Assembly: GCA_034429975.1 (NCBI GenBank)
Contig: DAOUFM010000129.1
Span: 1 to 64,000, forward strand
Reading direction: 5' to 3'
DNA: 64,000 nt
Source of the DNA: UBA6170 sp034429975
GTDB taxonomy: Bacteria; Chloroflexota; Anaerolineae; Anaerolineales; Anaerolineaceae
Shown here: positions 8,483 through 18,670 of the stretch, one piece after another
How positions within the stretch are numbered: the first letter of the stretch is position 1
Layout: each line of letters begins with the position of its first letter
Notes under the pieces: generated by a model
Databases searched by the model: none
Told to the model about the DNA's origin: nothing
The model's input: only the letters and a program-made list of their open reading frames with translations
Position numbers and translations under genes: made by a program

Positions 8483-9586
8483 ATGATGGATACTACTTAC
8501 CTTTATTATCAAATTGCAGATTCTATTCGAAGAGATATTGTAGACGGGCGATTAAAACCAGGCGATAAACTACCCTCTGTCAGAGAATTAAGTAAACAAT
8601 GGGGTTGTACTCAAGGTACTGTTCAGCGGGCGTATTCTGAGTTATCCCAACAGGGCTTGCTCGAAAGCCGAGCCGGAAAAGGTACTCATGTTAGTGGGGT
8701 GTTGACCCCAGTAGAAATGCAAACCGACAATGTTTTGCGAATGGTGAATCTGGTTAACCAGGCTGAAGAATTCCTTTTGAAATCAATTTCTAAAGGATAT
8801 ACTTTGGAGGAGATTCAAAATTCCATGAATTTGGCGATGGATCATTGGAAATCTCTTGAAAGTCAGTTAACAAAAAATACCTTAAAGATGATTAAGTTTA
8901 TCGGCAGCCACGATCCGATTATCAATTCTATTTCGCAACAATTTTTTAAGTATTTTCCTGGGTACGGGTTAAGTTTATTTTTCTCAGGCAGCCAGGGAGG
9001 TTTGCAGGCTTTATCCGCTAACCAATCGGATATTGCAGGTTGTCATTTATGGGATATGGAGACAGACACCTATAACTTACAGGCTGTGAAACAAATTTTC
9101 AAAAATAAGAAAATGGTTTTAATTACTTTAGCCACTCGCCGGTTAGGATTAATTCTACCACCGGGGAATCCCTTTAAAATAAATTCGATTGCGGATATCA
9201 TTAAAAAGCGAGTTCGTTTTGCTAACCGGCAAGCCGGCTCAGGTACAAGGGTCTGGCTTGATGCCATGTTAGCGAAAAATGGTCTATCTCCCGATGAAGT
9301 GATCGGTTATGAGAACGAATACGCAACCCATTCTGAAATCGGACGGGTTATTGCTGAGGGAAGCGCTGGGGTCGGAGTTGGACTGGAAACTGTCGCTCTG
9401 GCTTATGGGCTTGATTTTGTTTTGCTGACGAAAGAAAAATATGATTTGGTTTTTTATGAGCAAAACGCTCAAAAAGAACCCTTTAATTTGCTGATTCAAT
9501 GGCTGCAAAGTCAGGCAGGCAAAAATTTTGTGAATCAATTCCCTGGCTATGAAAATAACGAAACCGGGATGATACGATACTCATAA
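8483..9586 (+). CDS. GntR-family DNA-binding domain fused to a periplasmic-binding-protein-like domain
   Basis: Residues 1-75 form a GntR winged helix (YYQIADSIRRDIVDGRLKPG, KLPSVRELSKQWGCTQGTVQ, GLLESRAGKGTHV). Residues about 130-367 resemble the PBP-like domain that follows the helix-turn-helix in molybdate-type one-component regulators: FIGSHDPIINSI, FSGSQGGLQAL, IAGCHLWD, RFANRQAGSGTRVWLD, and AEGSAGVGVGLETVA. In known cases such a domain binds a small ligand or anion and changes DNA binding. The ligand here is unknown. The gene follows an MFS exporter on the same strand, which suggests local control, and ends at a strong hairpin terminator. GAGGGA precedes the first of two adjacent ATG codons. 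Confidence 0.85.
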   Translation: MMDTTYLYYQIADSIRRDIVDGRLKPGDKLPSVRELSKQWGCTQGTVQRAYSELSQQGLLESRAGKGTHVSGVLTPVEMQTDNVLRMVNLVNQAEEFLLKSISKGYTLEEIQNSMNLAMDHWKSLESQLTKNTLKMIKFIGSHDPIINSISQQFFKYFPGYGLSLFFSGSQGGLQALSANQSDIAGCHLWDMETDTYNLQAVKQIFKNKKMVLITLATRRLGLILPPGNPFKINSIADIIKKRVRFANRQAGSGTRVWLDAMLAKNGLSPDEVIGYENEYATHSEIGRVIAEGSAGVGVGLETVALAYGLDFVLLTKEKYDLVFYEQNAQKEPFNLLIQWLQSQAGKNFVNQFPGYENNETGMIRYS

Positions 9587-9591
9587 TTGAA

Positions 9592-9636
9592 AAAAGAACC
9601 TGATCTATTTTCAGGATCAGGTTCTTTTAATATTTT
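9592..9636. terminator. Bidirectional Rho-independent terminator between convergent genes
   Basis: AAAAGAACCTGATC (9592-9605) and GATCAGGTTCTTTT (9615-9628) form a perfect 14-bp stem with a nine-base loop, ending in T on either strand. It occupies the 51-base gap between the GntR-fusion gene and the alpha-2-macroglobulin gene, which converge here. Confidence 0.88.
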
Positions 9637-9637
9637 T

Positions 9638-12600
9638 TCACTCTACAATAACCGTATCGCTTTGACTGCGACCAAACACCTCCGGAGAATACATTTCTTC
9701 TGCTTTTGTTGGGGGGACAATGAAAGTTCCTGGCATGGTTGCCCGGACTACATAAGAGTATTCATAGACACCATCCCAAAGTAAACTGGTAAATACTTCC
9801 ACTCTGGAATCGCGCAGATTTTGATGTTCGTACCAGCGATACCACCAGTACCACCAATAGAATGAACCTGTCTGCTCTTCGGGATCCTGCGGAATGCTTT
9901 CGCTGACCTCCAGATTAGGATTGATGATCTCCAACCCGGCTGGGAGCGGATCAATGAGGGCAACATGATACCGGCGATTATCAGCCACCATGGTTAGTTT
10001 CACCTTTACCCGCGCTCCGGCTTTGATGTGCCAGATACCGTCATAATCCAGCCAGACATCATTGGGATCATCTACCGCTTCATAAACACGTTGGACAACA
10101 AATCCCATATCCAATGGGTCGAGATGTAAATCAGTCGGTGCATATTTAAGGCCCAAACGATAATACAATCTGCCGATGCCTTCTTTAGAGAGGATGATAT
10201 TTTCGCTCTCCTTCTCGGCGGTAAAATCTATCAGCGTCTGCATGGGGACAAAAGTCTCATAGCGATCAGTAGAATAGCCACTAAAAGAAGTCTCGCCTGC
10301 ATAGGTATCCCCGAGCCAGAGTCGGGCAACGAAATCGGGTGTTTGGGCTTCATAAGTTTTGAAATAACTGTTCAAAGCTAGTAAGACAAACATATTTTCC
10401 TGAGTATTATTCCAGCGCCCTTTCGTTCGATGCGCTTGCAGTCCAGTTACAATTTTTGGAATTAAATCCGATTGCGGATTATCAGCAATCAGAGCATCCA
10501 GTAATAGGGCATCCGTCCGGCGATTTGAATAAAGTAAAACATAATCATCATCTGAATACCCGCTGACAAAATTGGCTGCTCCTGCAGTTTCAACGACTTG
10601 ATTACCGACGTACCGTCTGATTTCCTGAACAGTGGATTGATATTGGGGATCCTGCAGCAGTACCTGCCAGAGCCAGGCGGTGGCATCCAAGGGAAGTTGC
10701 GAAACGCCATAATCATCAATGAGTCTCTCTGCCTTGTAAGAGTCCAAATCTCCAATACGCATACGAACATAAAGGGCATAGGCACTGATGGTTTGTTTGG
10801 TTTTCAAGCTGTACCAGTGTGGATAATAATCTTCGATATTCTGCAGATAGCCGCGAACATTGTCCCAAACTGGATCGGGAACATCAAACCCCATTTCTTT
10901 GGCTCTCTGCAGGGCATGAGCTGCATGGACAGAATGGAATGGGATCGATTCCTTCCCTTTCGACCAGTAGGGGAAACCACCATCCCAATTTTGCAGTTGG
11001 GATAAGCTTGTGATATCGGTCTGAATGGAAGTTTCCATTTCCTCCGGGCTGGGTAAGCCTTCTGCATTGAAGGCAGCTAATACATCTTTCAGTGCTGCGA
11101 TGGCTAAAATTCTAGAAGCCATTTGTTCGCTACTGTTGAAAGGATAGGATACCAGATAGAGAACCGCGTCAGATAAGCTATTTAATGCCGTGGATGAGGT
11201 AGTGATCTCCAAACCACCAAATTGAGGATAGATACCTTCCGGGGACAAAACTGGTTGGGCGATTGCGCCCTGCTCAACAACCCCATAAGTGGCAAAAGCT
11301 TCTGTGGTGGCAGGAGTGTAAACAGGTAATGAGATCTGGACTGCGTCAGACATTCCACCTGAAACAGCGGCCACTTGCAAGTAAGCCTGCCCCGCCAAGG
11401 TAGTTTTTCCAGGGAAACGGACTTCAATCCGATCATTGGCTGGGATTGTAACCCGCAAACCCTGGTTTTCAGTCAGTTCAAGATTGCTGCCCTCAATGAC
11501 GATCTCGGTGGTTAAATCTTCATCCGTTTGATTCTGAAGCACAACCGGAATTTCAAATTGATCGCCAAAATTCAGGAACCGGGACATGGATGGCCTGACC
11601 ATCAGCGGCAAGCGTGCTGTCAAATTACTTTCACTGGAACCAAACATTTTTCCACCCGGGTCAGCAGCAATGGCCATAATGCGATAGCGGGTCAGGTTAT
11701 CGGGTAATTCGAAAGCGACTCGCACATTTCCATCTGCGTTGGTTTTTTCTTGTGGAGAGAAAATAGCCAGTGGATTGAAATCGGTACGCACTGCAATTGG
11801 AGTGGAAGAAGGCGCTTCCTGGGCTTCTGAAAATTCCATTGGCGCGGCTGCCATCGGAGCAGCTTCTATCTCTCCTCCACCACGCCCCATGTCTAAATCC
11901 TCTGATAGTGACTTGTTGACCGTTTGGGTTGCCATCGCCTGCGTCGATGAATTCAATAATGTACTTGGGTCAACAAGAACAATATTTGCTCTGGAATAAG
12001 CAGCAGCAATATCCGCTGACCTTTGAGAATAAAAAGTCGTAATGGGATCCAGTAAGGAATAATTGGTCAAAGCCAGAATGGCATCGTCCACCACAATCAG
12101 CGTAATCTCTGCATTCGGAATGGGTAGACCGTTCTGATCTTTAACGGTGACAACAATACTGGAGCGTTCACCGGGGGCTAACTGGCTGGCATCCGGCTCG
12201 ATGGCCACCGCCAGCGTGCGGGAAGTAGGTGGTATTTGTAATACCAGGTTACCGGATGCATACGCAGGTCTTGAAGGTACATTATCTAATTTTTCTCCTT
12301 CATCATTTGTTCTGGCTGAAGCACCGTTCAGATCAACCTGTACGTTGATATTGGGTATCTGAGATTCTTTAATGGGAATTTCCAAAGTAGTGGTTGATTC
12401 GTCCATCTGGAAAGGTTCTGTATAAAGAATGCCACTACGACTGATGGTTAACAATCCTTCTGCTGGATAAAAGGGAGATTGAACCAAAATTCTCGCTGTA
12501 TCACCAGGTTGATATTCTTCTTTGTCGGGAATAAGGGTTACCTGTTCCTGTTCTAAATCTCGGGTAGGAGGAATTTCACCACCACTGACCCAGCGATCGA

Positions 12601-15600
12601 ACTGGCTGTAATTTGTTCTGCCTTTTTCATCCGTAACGGTCGCTTTAATTCGATATTTGCCACCATTAGGCGTTTCAAAGCTACATTGAACCGGCTCACT
12701 TTTGGATTTAATTTCACATGTTTGCGAATCTTGGATTGTTTCCACCCATTCACCTTTTTGGAGCTTCCAGACAACACGCCCTGCTGTTACATTAACCATT
12801 TGGTTCGGAACAGAGTTACCGTCGATATCTGTTACGACGAGATCAATTTTAAGTTTCTCGTTCCTTTCAACAAAATATTTATCGCTATGCAGTCCAACAT
12901 AAAGATCGGCTGGGTGAACCATCAAGGATGTTGACCCCGCCCAGGCTTGCCGGTTAACATCCATCACTACAGCTTCTGCAATGATGCTTTGCGGTCTGGT
13001 TTTCTGGTTCCCTTCAAAATTCATTTTAAGATAGTGATTTCCGGAAGAATCGGTCTTGCCTGTAAAAGTTTGCGCTGGTTGATTTGATCCCCCAAACCAA
13101 TCATTGAAAATATAATGACTGATCCACCAGGGCTCCCAAACTCCAAAATTGAAATCTGACCAATTGGGCGGCTGGTAGTTGGTTGGTGTTGCGGTGACAT
13201 TCCAGGTAACATCTGCATTCGGTAAGGCTCCGCCGGCATAATAAGCAGCTTCAGCAGCAACCACCACATCGCTATCTACAAAATAAGGACCTACGGTCTC
13301 ATTGCGGGCATTAACTTCAAATTCCGGCCTGCGAAATTCCTGAATCTGGAAATTGTGGTAAAAAACAGTGGAATCAACATCGGAAAGAGCTCCTGAAGCA
13401 GTTAAGCTTACAGTAGCAGTTCCAAGATTCACCCGTTCCGGAATAGAGAATGAAAAATCAAAACCGCCGTTGGGGTTAACCTTAGCATTTTGTTTAAAAA
13501 TTTCATTCCCTTGTGAATCCGAAACCGAATAGTAAATCGATTCTAAAGCAGATCCTGGTAAATTAACATCACCATTCTGTTTGCCCCCAATTTTCCGTAC
13601 CCACCCTTTAAGAAAGACTTCTTCTCCGGGTTTATACATGCTGCGATCATCAATTACATACCAGCGCAGAAAATCGTTCACTGGACGCGATGTCCATCCG
13701 GTTTCATCCCAATAGCTTGATGTGACCGGTAATAAGGCAGTATCGTCGCCTTTTGTGGCTGTAAGAGCTAAAAATCCGGTAGTCGAAAGATTAAATTCAA
13801 CGATACCTTGCTCGTTGGTCAGAAAACTTTGAGATGACCCCAAAGGTTGAACTTTCACATTTTGAAGAGCTCCTCCACTTTTTAGGTCTGTTGCCCAGGC
13901 AGTTACCGCCGAATGATCCGCAAAAACATCCAGTCCGATCTGGGATATCTGTACCCATACCTGAACCCAACGCCATGGATCATTTTTTTCAAAGAAACCC
14001 ACCGGAGGTTTTACAACCACAATGAAGTGACCGAAGTTCGACTTCATGACTGAGGCAAGATCAATCTTCACCTCACTCAAGACATCTGTTTTGGTTTTAA
14101 AATTAATGGTCTGTTTTAACACCAGGTTTCCTGGAATTTTCACATTCGAATCGGAACGATAATATTCCTGCAAGTATTTTTGATAAGCGGGCCAATCGTC
14201 GGGATTTACTTTGTAAATGCTGACATCCAATTTTGGGTAGTTGACTGTGTAAAGAGATAACTCGGGTTTTTGGCTGTAAGGATCCAGGGTGATGAAGTCC
14301 TTTTGGGGACCGATCAGCCTGGGATCAGCTTTGCCTGTCTTGATACTAATTCTTTCTTCACGCTCCAGTGTTTGCCCAAAAATATCCTGGATTTTTGGTG
14401 ACAGGGTAATCTGATAAGTGGTTGTACCTTCCGTCATACCGCTTATGTTGATCGTGTTTCCAATGAGGTTGATTGTTGCGCCTGGGATTTCTGGTGAAAT
14501 TTTTATGAGTGTTTCATCAAAAAGATCATTATCCAGGGGATTAGTAAACCGGATATAGAAAGGAGAAAGCGGAGGGCAATCATTTCCATACCACGAACAA
14601 CCATATTCATCGATGCGCAACTGAGGGTATGTTTGGAATTGAAACGATTGGGAATCTTCGGTGAGAAGTGTACCTTCAGCCGAAGGTGTTCCCGGGCCGA
14701 CTTCAACAGTGATAGTGGAATCTTTTGGCAGAAGCTCGGTTGCTTTGAATGCCAGCCAGCGTCCCGCTGGAAAATTCTTTGTCATTGCCAGAATGCTTTC
14801 ATTCTTTTCAATTTCATTTTCCGGTGCTAACTTCAATGAGTAGTTCTTGCCGTTGGCAGATAATTTAATCGTATTTAGAACAGCTTGCGAATCAATTCTT
14901 TGATCAAAACCAACGAACATGATCGGGTCTATAGGCTGTGGCCCATATGATGGATAATAGGATTTCATGGTAGCAGTTGGTGTGCTAAACGACCACGTGA
15001 CTGATTTTTCCAGTTCATTTCCACTAACAGATTTTGTCCCGGCTGGAACTGTTACCCGATATTCGGTAGCCATCGGTAGGCGATCAATCACCTCAGAATC
15101 AAATTCGAAAGTCAGAGTTTTGGTTCCAATCCAGCGCCAGGTACCCTGGATAGATGGAACAACCTCAACTGGAATTTTCTGCTGGGAAAGCTGATTTAGT
15201 GTTCCCAGGGGTACCATGGGTTGATTAAAAGTCACACTGATAAAAGGAGCGATCGGTACAGCTCCTTCCGGTGAATAGCGGACAACTTCCAAAGGCCCTG
15301 AAAATACTTCTGGGGGTGAGGAAATTTCAGGGTCATTCGGAAAGGGCTGATCGATCGTATCGCCAGGTCGGGGAGGTGGCAGCACCTCCGGGGGAAGTTT
15401 AAATTCTTCTTGAATGCTTTCATCTTTAGGCAGATTGGGCAACCTGGATAAAATTGTTGCAATTTCCTCGGCAGTTAACGGCTCTCCGGCAATAACGGGC
15501 AATTCTTCCGGAGGTTTATAATCCGATTTACCTTCACTCAGGTTAATAATAAAATCTTGATTGTTATTATCATCGTTTAGGAGCAAGTTCATGGTTTTTT

Positions 15601-15769
15601 TCTCCGTTTTAGTCGTGGGAGTTTCTCCTCTTTGGCCAGGTTCATCCAGTGTTTTAGCTTTTCCTGGAAATAAATTGTTAAGTAATCCACATCCCATAGT
15701 GAAAATCAGCAGGATGGACAAGGCTAGTTTTTTTAAATTTTTACTATTGTGAAAATTAAAAGAATTCAT
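9638..15769 (-). CDS. Alpha-2-macroglobulin-family lipoprotein without the thioester cysteine
   Basis: The 2043-residue protein starts with a lipoprotein-type signal (LLIFTMGC, lipid Cys about 27, followed by Gly so no inner-membrane retention signal), then a Pro/Thr-rich linker. N-terminal MG domains follow (…VAPFISVTFNQPM-like), then the MG2 block RSMYKPGEEVFLKGWVR. A low-complexity Gly/Ala/Met/Pro/Glu stretch (MGRGGG…AAPMAAAPM) precedes the complement-like half (DNLTRYRIMAIAADP). The usual thioester CxEQ is here SSEQ: the Cys position is Ser1546 (codon at 11132-11134). Bacterial family members trap foreign proteases outside the cytoplasm; those lacking the thioester, such as E. coli YfaS, do so without covalent capture. 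The usual partner pbpC is not adjacent, and the gene appears monocistronic. GGGAG precedes the ATG. A string of Trp/Tyr near the C-terminus is unusual. Confidence 0.93.
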   Translation of the reverse strand: MNSFNFHNSKNLKKLALSILLIFTMGCGLLNNLFPGKAKTLDEPGQRGETPTTKTEKKTMNLLLNDDNNNQDFIINLSEGKSDYKPPEELPVIAGEPLTAEEIATILSRLPNLPKDESIQEEFKLPPEVLPPPRPGDTIDQPFPNDPEISSPPEVFSGPLEVVRYSPEGAVPIAPFISVTFNQPMVPLGTLNQLSQQKIPVEVVPSIQGTWRWIGTKTLTFEFDSEVIDRLPMATEYRVTVPAGTKSVSGNELEKSVTWSFSTPTATMKSYYPSYGPQPIDPIMFVGFDQRIDSQAVLNTIKLSANGKNYSLKLAPENEIEKNESILAMTKNFPAGRWLAFKATELLPKDSTITVEVGPGTPSAEGTLLTEDSQSFQFQTYPQLRIDEYGCSWYGNDCPPLSPFYIRFTNPLDNDLFDETLIKISPEIPGATINLIGNTINISGMTEGTTTYQITLSPKIQDIFGQTLEREERISIKTGKADPRLIGPQKDFITLDPYSQKPELSLYTVNYPKLDVSIYKVNPDDWPAYQKYLQEYYRSDSNVKIPGNLVLKQTINFKTKTDVLSEVKIDLASVMKSNFGHFIVVVKPPVGFFEKNDPWRWVQVWVQISQIGLDVFADHSAVTAWATDLKSGGALQNVKVQPLGSSQSFLTNEQGIVEFNLSTTGFLALTATKGDDTALLPVTSSYWDETGWTSRPVNDFLRWYVIDDRSMYKPGEEVFLKGWVRKIGGKQNGDVNLPGSALESIYYSVSDSQGNEIFKQNAKVNPNGGFDFSFSIPERVNLGTATVSLTASGALSDVDSTVFYHNFQIQEFRRPEFEVNARNETVGPYFVDSDVVVAAEAAYYAGGALPNADVTWNVTATPTNYQPPNWSDFNFGVWEPWWISHYIFNDWFGGSNQPAQTFTGKTDSSGNHYLKMNFEGNQKTRPQSIIAEAVVMDVNRQAWAGSTSLMVHPADLYVGLHSDKYFVERNEKLKIDLVVTDIDGNSVPNQMVNVTAGRVVWKLQKGEWVETIQDSQTCEIKSKSEPVQCSFETPNGGKYRIKATVTDEKGRTNYSQFDRWVSGGEIPPTRDLEQEQVTLIPDKEEYQPGDTARILVQSPFYPAEGLLTISRSGILYTEPFQMDESTTTLEIPIKESQIPNINVQVDLNGASARTNDEGEKLDNVPSRPAYASGNLVLQIPPTSRTLAVAIEPDASQLAPGERSSIVVTVKDQNGLPIPNAEITLIVVDDAILALTNYSLLDPITTFYSQRSADIAAAYSRANIVLVDPSTLLNSSTQAMATQTVNKSLSEDLDMGRGGGEIEAAPMAAAPMEFSEAQEAPSSTPIAVRTDFNPLAIFSPQEKTNADGNVRVAFELPDNLTRYRIMAIAADPGGKMFGSSESNLTARLPLMVRPSMSRFLNFGDQFEIPVVLQNQTDEDLTTEIVIEGSNLELTENQGLRVTIPANDRIEVRFPGKTTLAGQAYLQVAAVSGGMSDAVQISLPVYTPATTEAFATYGVVEQGAIAQPVLSPEGIYPQFGGLEITTSSTALNSLSDAVLYLVSYPFNSSEQMASRILAIAALKDVLAAFNAEGLPSPEEMETSIQTDITSLSQLQNWDGGFPYWSKGKESIPFHSVHAAHALQRAKEMGFDVPDPVWDNVRGYLQNIEDYYPHWYSLKTKQTISAYALYVRMRIGDLDSYKAERLIDDYGVSQLPLDATAWLWQVLLQDPQYQSTVQEIRRYVGNQVVETAGAANFVSGYSDDDYVLLYSNRRTDALLLDALIADNPQSDLIPKIVTGLQAHRTKGRWNNTQENMFVLLALNSYFKTYEAQTPDFVARLWLGDTYAGETSFSGYSTDRYETFVPMQTLIDFTAEKESENIILSKEGIGRLYYRLGLKYAPTDLHLDPLDMGFVVQRVYEAVDDPNDVWLDYDGIWHIKAGARVKVKLTMVADNRRYHVALIDPLPAGLEIINPNLEVSESIPQDPEEQTGSFYWWYWWYRWYEHQNLRDSRVEVFTSLLWDGVYEYSYVVRATMPGTFIVPPTKAEEMYSPEVFGRSQSDTVIVE

Positions 15770-15934
15770 GAGGCTTCTCCCTCTCCAAGAATTTATTAAA
15801 GTATAGACGATTACATCCTTTAATTAGTTCCATTTCAGCTACAAAGCGGCAATCTACTGAAAGGCACTATTCTGACAATAATAAGTGAATGCTTTGATCT
15901 ATAATTAACAAAAATACATTGAGGTTGCAAAAAT

Positions 15935-17002
15935 ATGTCTAATTTATTTGATGAATTAACGATTCGAAGTGTTACCTTTCCTAACAGGATCGGCATGTCA
16001 CCCATGTGCATGTATAGTTATGAACATGGTTTCGTGAACGATTGGCAATTAGCTCATTTGGGCGCCAGAGCCATCGGCGGCGTTGGGTTAATCATTGCGG
16101 AAGCTACTGCTGTTAATCCCCTTGGACGGATTACCCCTAATGATGCCGGGATTTGGGCAGATGAACAAATTGAACCACTGGCTAAAACAGCCGGTTTTAT
16201 TCGATCTCAGGGAGTTGTCGCAGGGATTCAACTGGCACACGCAGGCCGCAAAGCCTGTACCCATCGTCCCTGGGAAGGCGGTAAACCTATCTCCTCTGAA
16301 GAATCGAATTGGTGGCAAGCGGTCGGAGCCAGCCCGGTTTCCTTTAATTCCGAATATCAGGTACCCCATGAATTAACCAAACGAGAAATTCTTGATATTG
16401 AGCAGGATTTTGTTAATGGCGCCAGGCGCTGTCTTGAGGCAGGCTTTAATTTGCTTGAAATTCATGCTGGTCATGGTTACCTATTACATTCCTTTTATTC
16501 ACCGGTCTCTAATATGCGAAATGATGAATATGGCGGCAACTTTCACAATCGTATCCGTTTTCTATTGGAGATTATTCAGAAAATTCGAACGGTATGGCCG
16601 GATAAATACCCTTTGATGGTCAGACTATCCGGAACAGAGTGGACTGAGAATGGTTGGACGGTTGAAGATTCTATTTCATTAACAAAAGAAATAATGAAAG
16701 CTGGGGTTGATATTGTAGATTGTTCCTCCGGGGGAAATATTCCCGGTGTAAAGGTGAAACTTGAACAGGGGTATATGGTATCCATCTCAGAACAGGTCAG
16801 AAAAGCTACCGGAGCCATGACAGCAACTGTTGGTCTCATCTCTGATCCGACTTATGCCAATTCGATTATTGCGGAAGGAAAAGCGGATTTTGTTTTATTA
16901 GGGCGGGAATTATTACGAAATCCAACCTGGCCTCTGCAAGCAGCAAAAGCCCTTGGCGTAAAATCACCCATTCCGCCCCAATATTTAAGAGCTTACAAAT
17001 AG
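15935..17002 (+). CDS. namA: Old yellow enzyme, YqjM/NamA-like NADPH dehydrogenase
   Basis: The 355-residue FMN TIM-barrel enzyme reduces activated C=C bonds of enals and enones with NAD(P)H. The YqjM-class signature MSPMCMYS (Cys25, Tyr27) near the N-terminus contains the Cys that tunes FMN and the Tyr of the active site. GIQLAHAGRKA and EIHAGHGYLLHSFYSPVSN hold the His pair that binds substrate. WTENGWTVEDS and LGRELLRNPTWPL near the end are also family-typical. The phosphoglucomutase gene begins 12 bases after its stop codon, so the two are probably one transcript. A TATAAT at 15900-15905 lies upstream without a good -35. The physiological substrate is unknown. Confidence 0.88.
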   Translation: MSNLFDELTIRSVTFPNRIGMSPMCMYSYEHGFVNDWQLAHLGARAIGGVGLIIAEATAVNPLGRITPNDAGIWADEQIEPLAKTAGFIRSQGVVAGIQLAHAGRKACTHRPWEGGKPISSEESNWWQAVGASPVSFNSEYQVPHELTKREILDIEQDFVNGARRCLEAGFNLLEIHAGHGYLLHSFYSPVSNMRNDEYGGNFHNRIRFLLEIIQKIRTVWPDKYPLMVRLSGTEWTENGWTVEDSISLTKEIMKAGVDIVDCSSGGNIPGVKVKLEQGYMVSISEQVRKATGAMTATVGLISDPTYANSIIAEGKADFVLLGRELLRNPTWPLQAAKALGVKSPIPPQYLRAYK

Positions 17003-17014
17003 AAAGAAGGTATT

Positions 17015-18661
17015 ATGTCAATCAATCCATTTGCTGGTAAAAAAGCGCCTAAAAGTTCTTTAACCAACATTCCGAGGCTGGTCGCTGATTATTATCAACT
17101 TGAGCCCAACCCAGACAATCCAGGCGACCTGGTTTCATTTGGCACCTCTGGCCATCGAGGCTCTTCCAGTGAGAAAACATTCAATGAGGATCATATTTTA
17201 GCGACCACGCAGGCTATCTGTGAATATCGGCAATCTGCTGGAATTGATGGAATTTTATTTATCGGTAAGGATACCCATGCACTCTCTGAGCCAGCTTTGT
17301 TAACTGCCATTGAAGTATTAGCTGCTAACAATGTGCAGGTACGCTATCAGGGCGGCATGGGCTATACGCCTACCCCGGTGGTATCGCATGCTATTCTTTG
17401 CCAAAATCAAAATCGCACATCTCATCTTGCGGATGGTATTGTAATCACCCCATCACACAACCCACCTAATGATGGCGGCTTTAAATACAACCCTCCTTCC
17501 GGAGGACCCGCCAGTCCTGAGATTACCGGGTTGGTACAAAAAAGAGCGAATGAGATTCTGCAGAACAAACTTCAGGGAGTTAACAGAATAAAAATTGAGA
17601 AAGCTCTGAATATGGATAACGTAAAACCTTATAATTTTGTTTCACCCTATGTTGAGGATTTACAAAACGTTGTAAATCTGGGTATTGTTCGCCAAAAAGG
17701 ATTGAATATAGGGGTTGATCCGCTAGGTGGTGCTGCAATTGATTACTGGGATGTGATCGCGGATTATTATGGATTAAATATAGAAGTGGTCAATCAGGAT
17801 GTCGACCCGCGCTTTGCCTTCATGCCTCTGGATCATGATGGAAAAATTCGAATGGACTGCTCTTCCCCTTACGCAATGACAGGTTTGATTGGTTTGAAGG
17901 ATAAATTTGATATTGCTTTCGGGAATGACCCGGATGTTGACCGGCACGGGATCGTAACACCAACTGGCGGATTGATGAATCCTAACCATTACCTGGCTGT
18001 AGCTATCTGGTACTTATTTCAAAACCGTGATCAATGGAGACAGGATGCCTGGGTAGGAAAAACGATTGTCTCCAGTTCAATGATTGACCGAGTTGTTGAT
18101 GCTATACACATGCAACTAGCAGAAGTACCGGTTGGTTTTAAATGGTTTGTGGATGGTTTACTAGATGGATCATTTGGTTTCGGTGGAGAAGAGAGTGCCG
18201 GCGCCTCCTTTTTGCGGTTTAATGGTCAGGTTTGGACTACCGATAAAGATGGAATAATTATGGATTTACTGGCAGCCGAAATTTTGGCAACCACCGGAAG
18301 AGACCCTTACCAGATGTATCAGGATCTGACCCGGCAATATGGAAATCCCGTGTATCAACGGATGGATGCTCCTGCAGACGCATCTCAGAAAAAAATATTA
18401 TCCAATTTAAACCCGGATAATGTCAAAGCAGACAAATTGGCAGGAGAAAAAATTCAGCAGAAAATCACCAAGGCTCCATACAATCAGGCACCCATTGGTG
18501 GGTTAAAAGTCATCACGGAAAATGGCTGGTTTGCTGCACGTCCATCCGGGACGGAAGAAATTTACAAAATATATGCTGAAAGCTTTCTGGGAGAAGATCA
18601 TTTAAATATGATTCAACAGGAAGCACAGGAAATTGTTAACGACGCCTTTAAAAATGATTAA
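17015..18661 (+). CDS. pgm: Phosphoglucomutase (alpha-D-glucose-specific type)
   Basis: The enzyme interconverts glucose 1-phosphate and glucose 6-phosphate. The 548-residue length and the N-terminal FGTSGHRGSS block match the bacterial Pgm class. The active-site phosphoserine is Ser147 in VITPSHNPPNDGG. The Mg-binding loop reads FGNDPDVDRHG, the sugar-recognition loop FGGEESAG, and the phosphate-binding loop AARPSGTEEIYKIYAES near the end. All catalytic elements are intact. AAGAAGGT precedes the ATG. It shares a transcript with the old yellow enzyme gene and is followed after nine bases by a decayed glycosylase gene. Confidence 0.93.
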   Translation: MSINPFAGKKAPKSSLTNIPRLVADYYQLEPNPDNPGDLVSFGTSGHRGSSSEKTFNEDHILATTQAICEYRQSAGIDGILFIGKDTHALSEPALLTAIEVLAANNVQVRYQGGMGYTPTPVVSHAILCQNQNRTSHLADGIVITPSHNPPNDGGFKYNPPSGGPASPEITGLVQKRANEILQNKLQGVNRIKIEKALNMDNVKPYNFVSPYVEDLQNVVNLGIVRQKGLNIGVDPLGGAAIDYWDVIADYYGLNIEVVNQDVDPRFAFMPLDHDGKIRMDCSSPYAMTGLIGLKDKFDIAFGNDPDVDRHGIVTPTGGLMNPNHYLAVAIWYLFQNRDQWRQDAWVGKTIVSSSMIDRVVDAIHMQLAEVPVGFKWFVDGLLDGSFGFGGEESAGASFLRFNGQVWTTDKDGIIMDLLAAEILATTGRDPYQMYQDLTRQYGNPVYQRMDAPADASQKKILSNLNPDNVKADKLAGEKIQQKITKAPYNQAPIGGLKVITENGWFAARPSGTEEIYKIYAESFLGEDHLNMIQQEAQEIVNDAFKND

Positions 18662-18670
18662 GTTAAAGAA

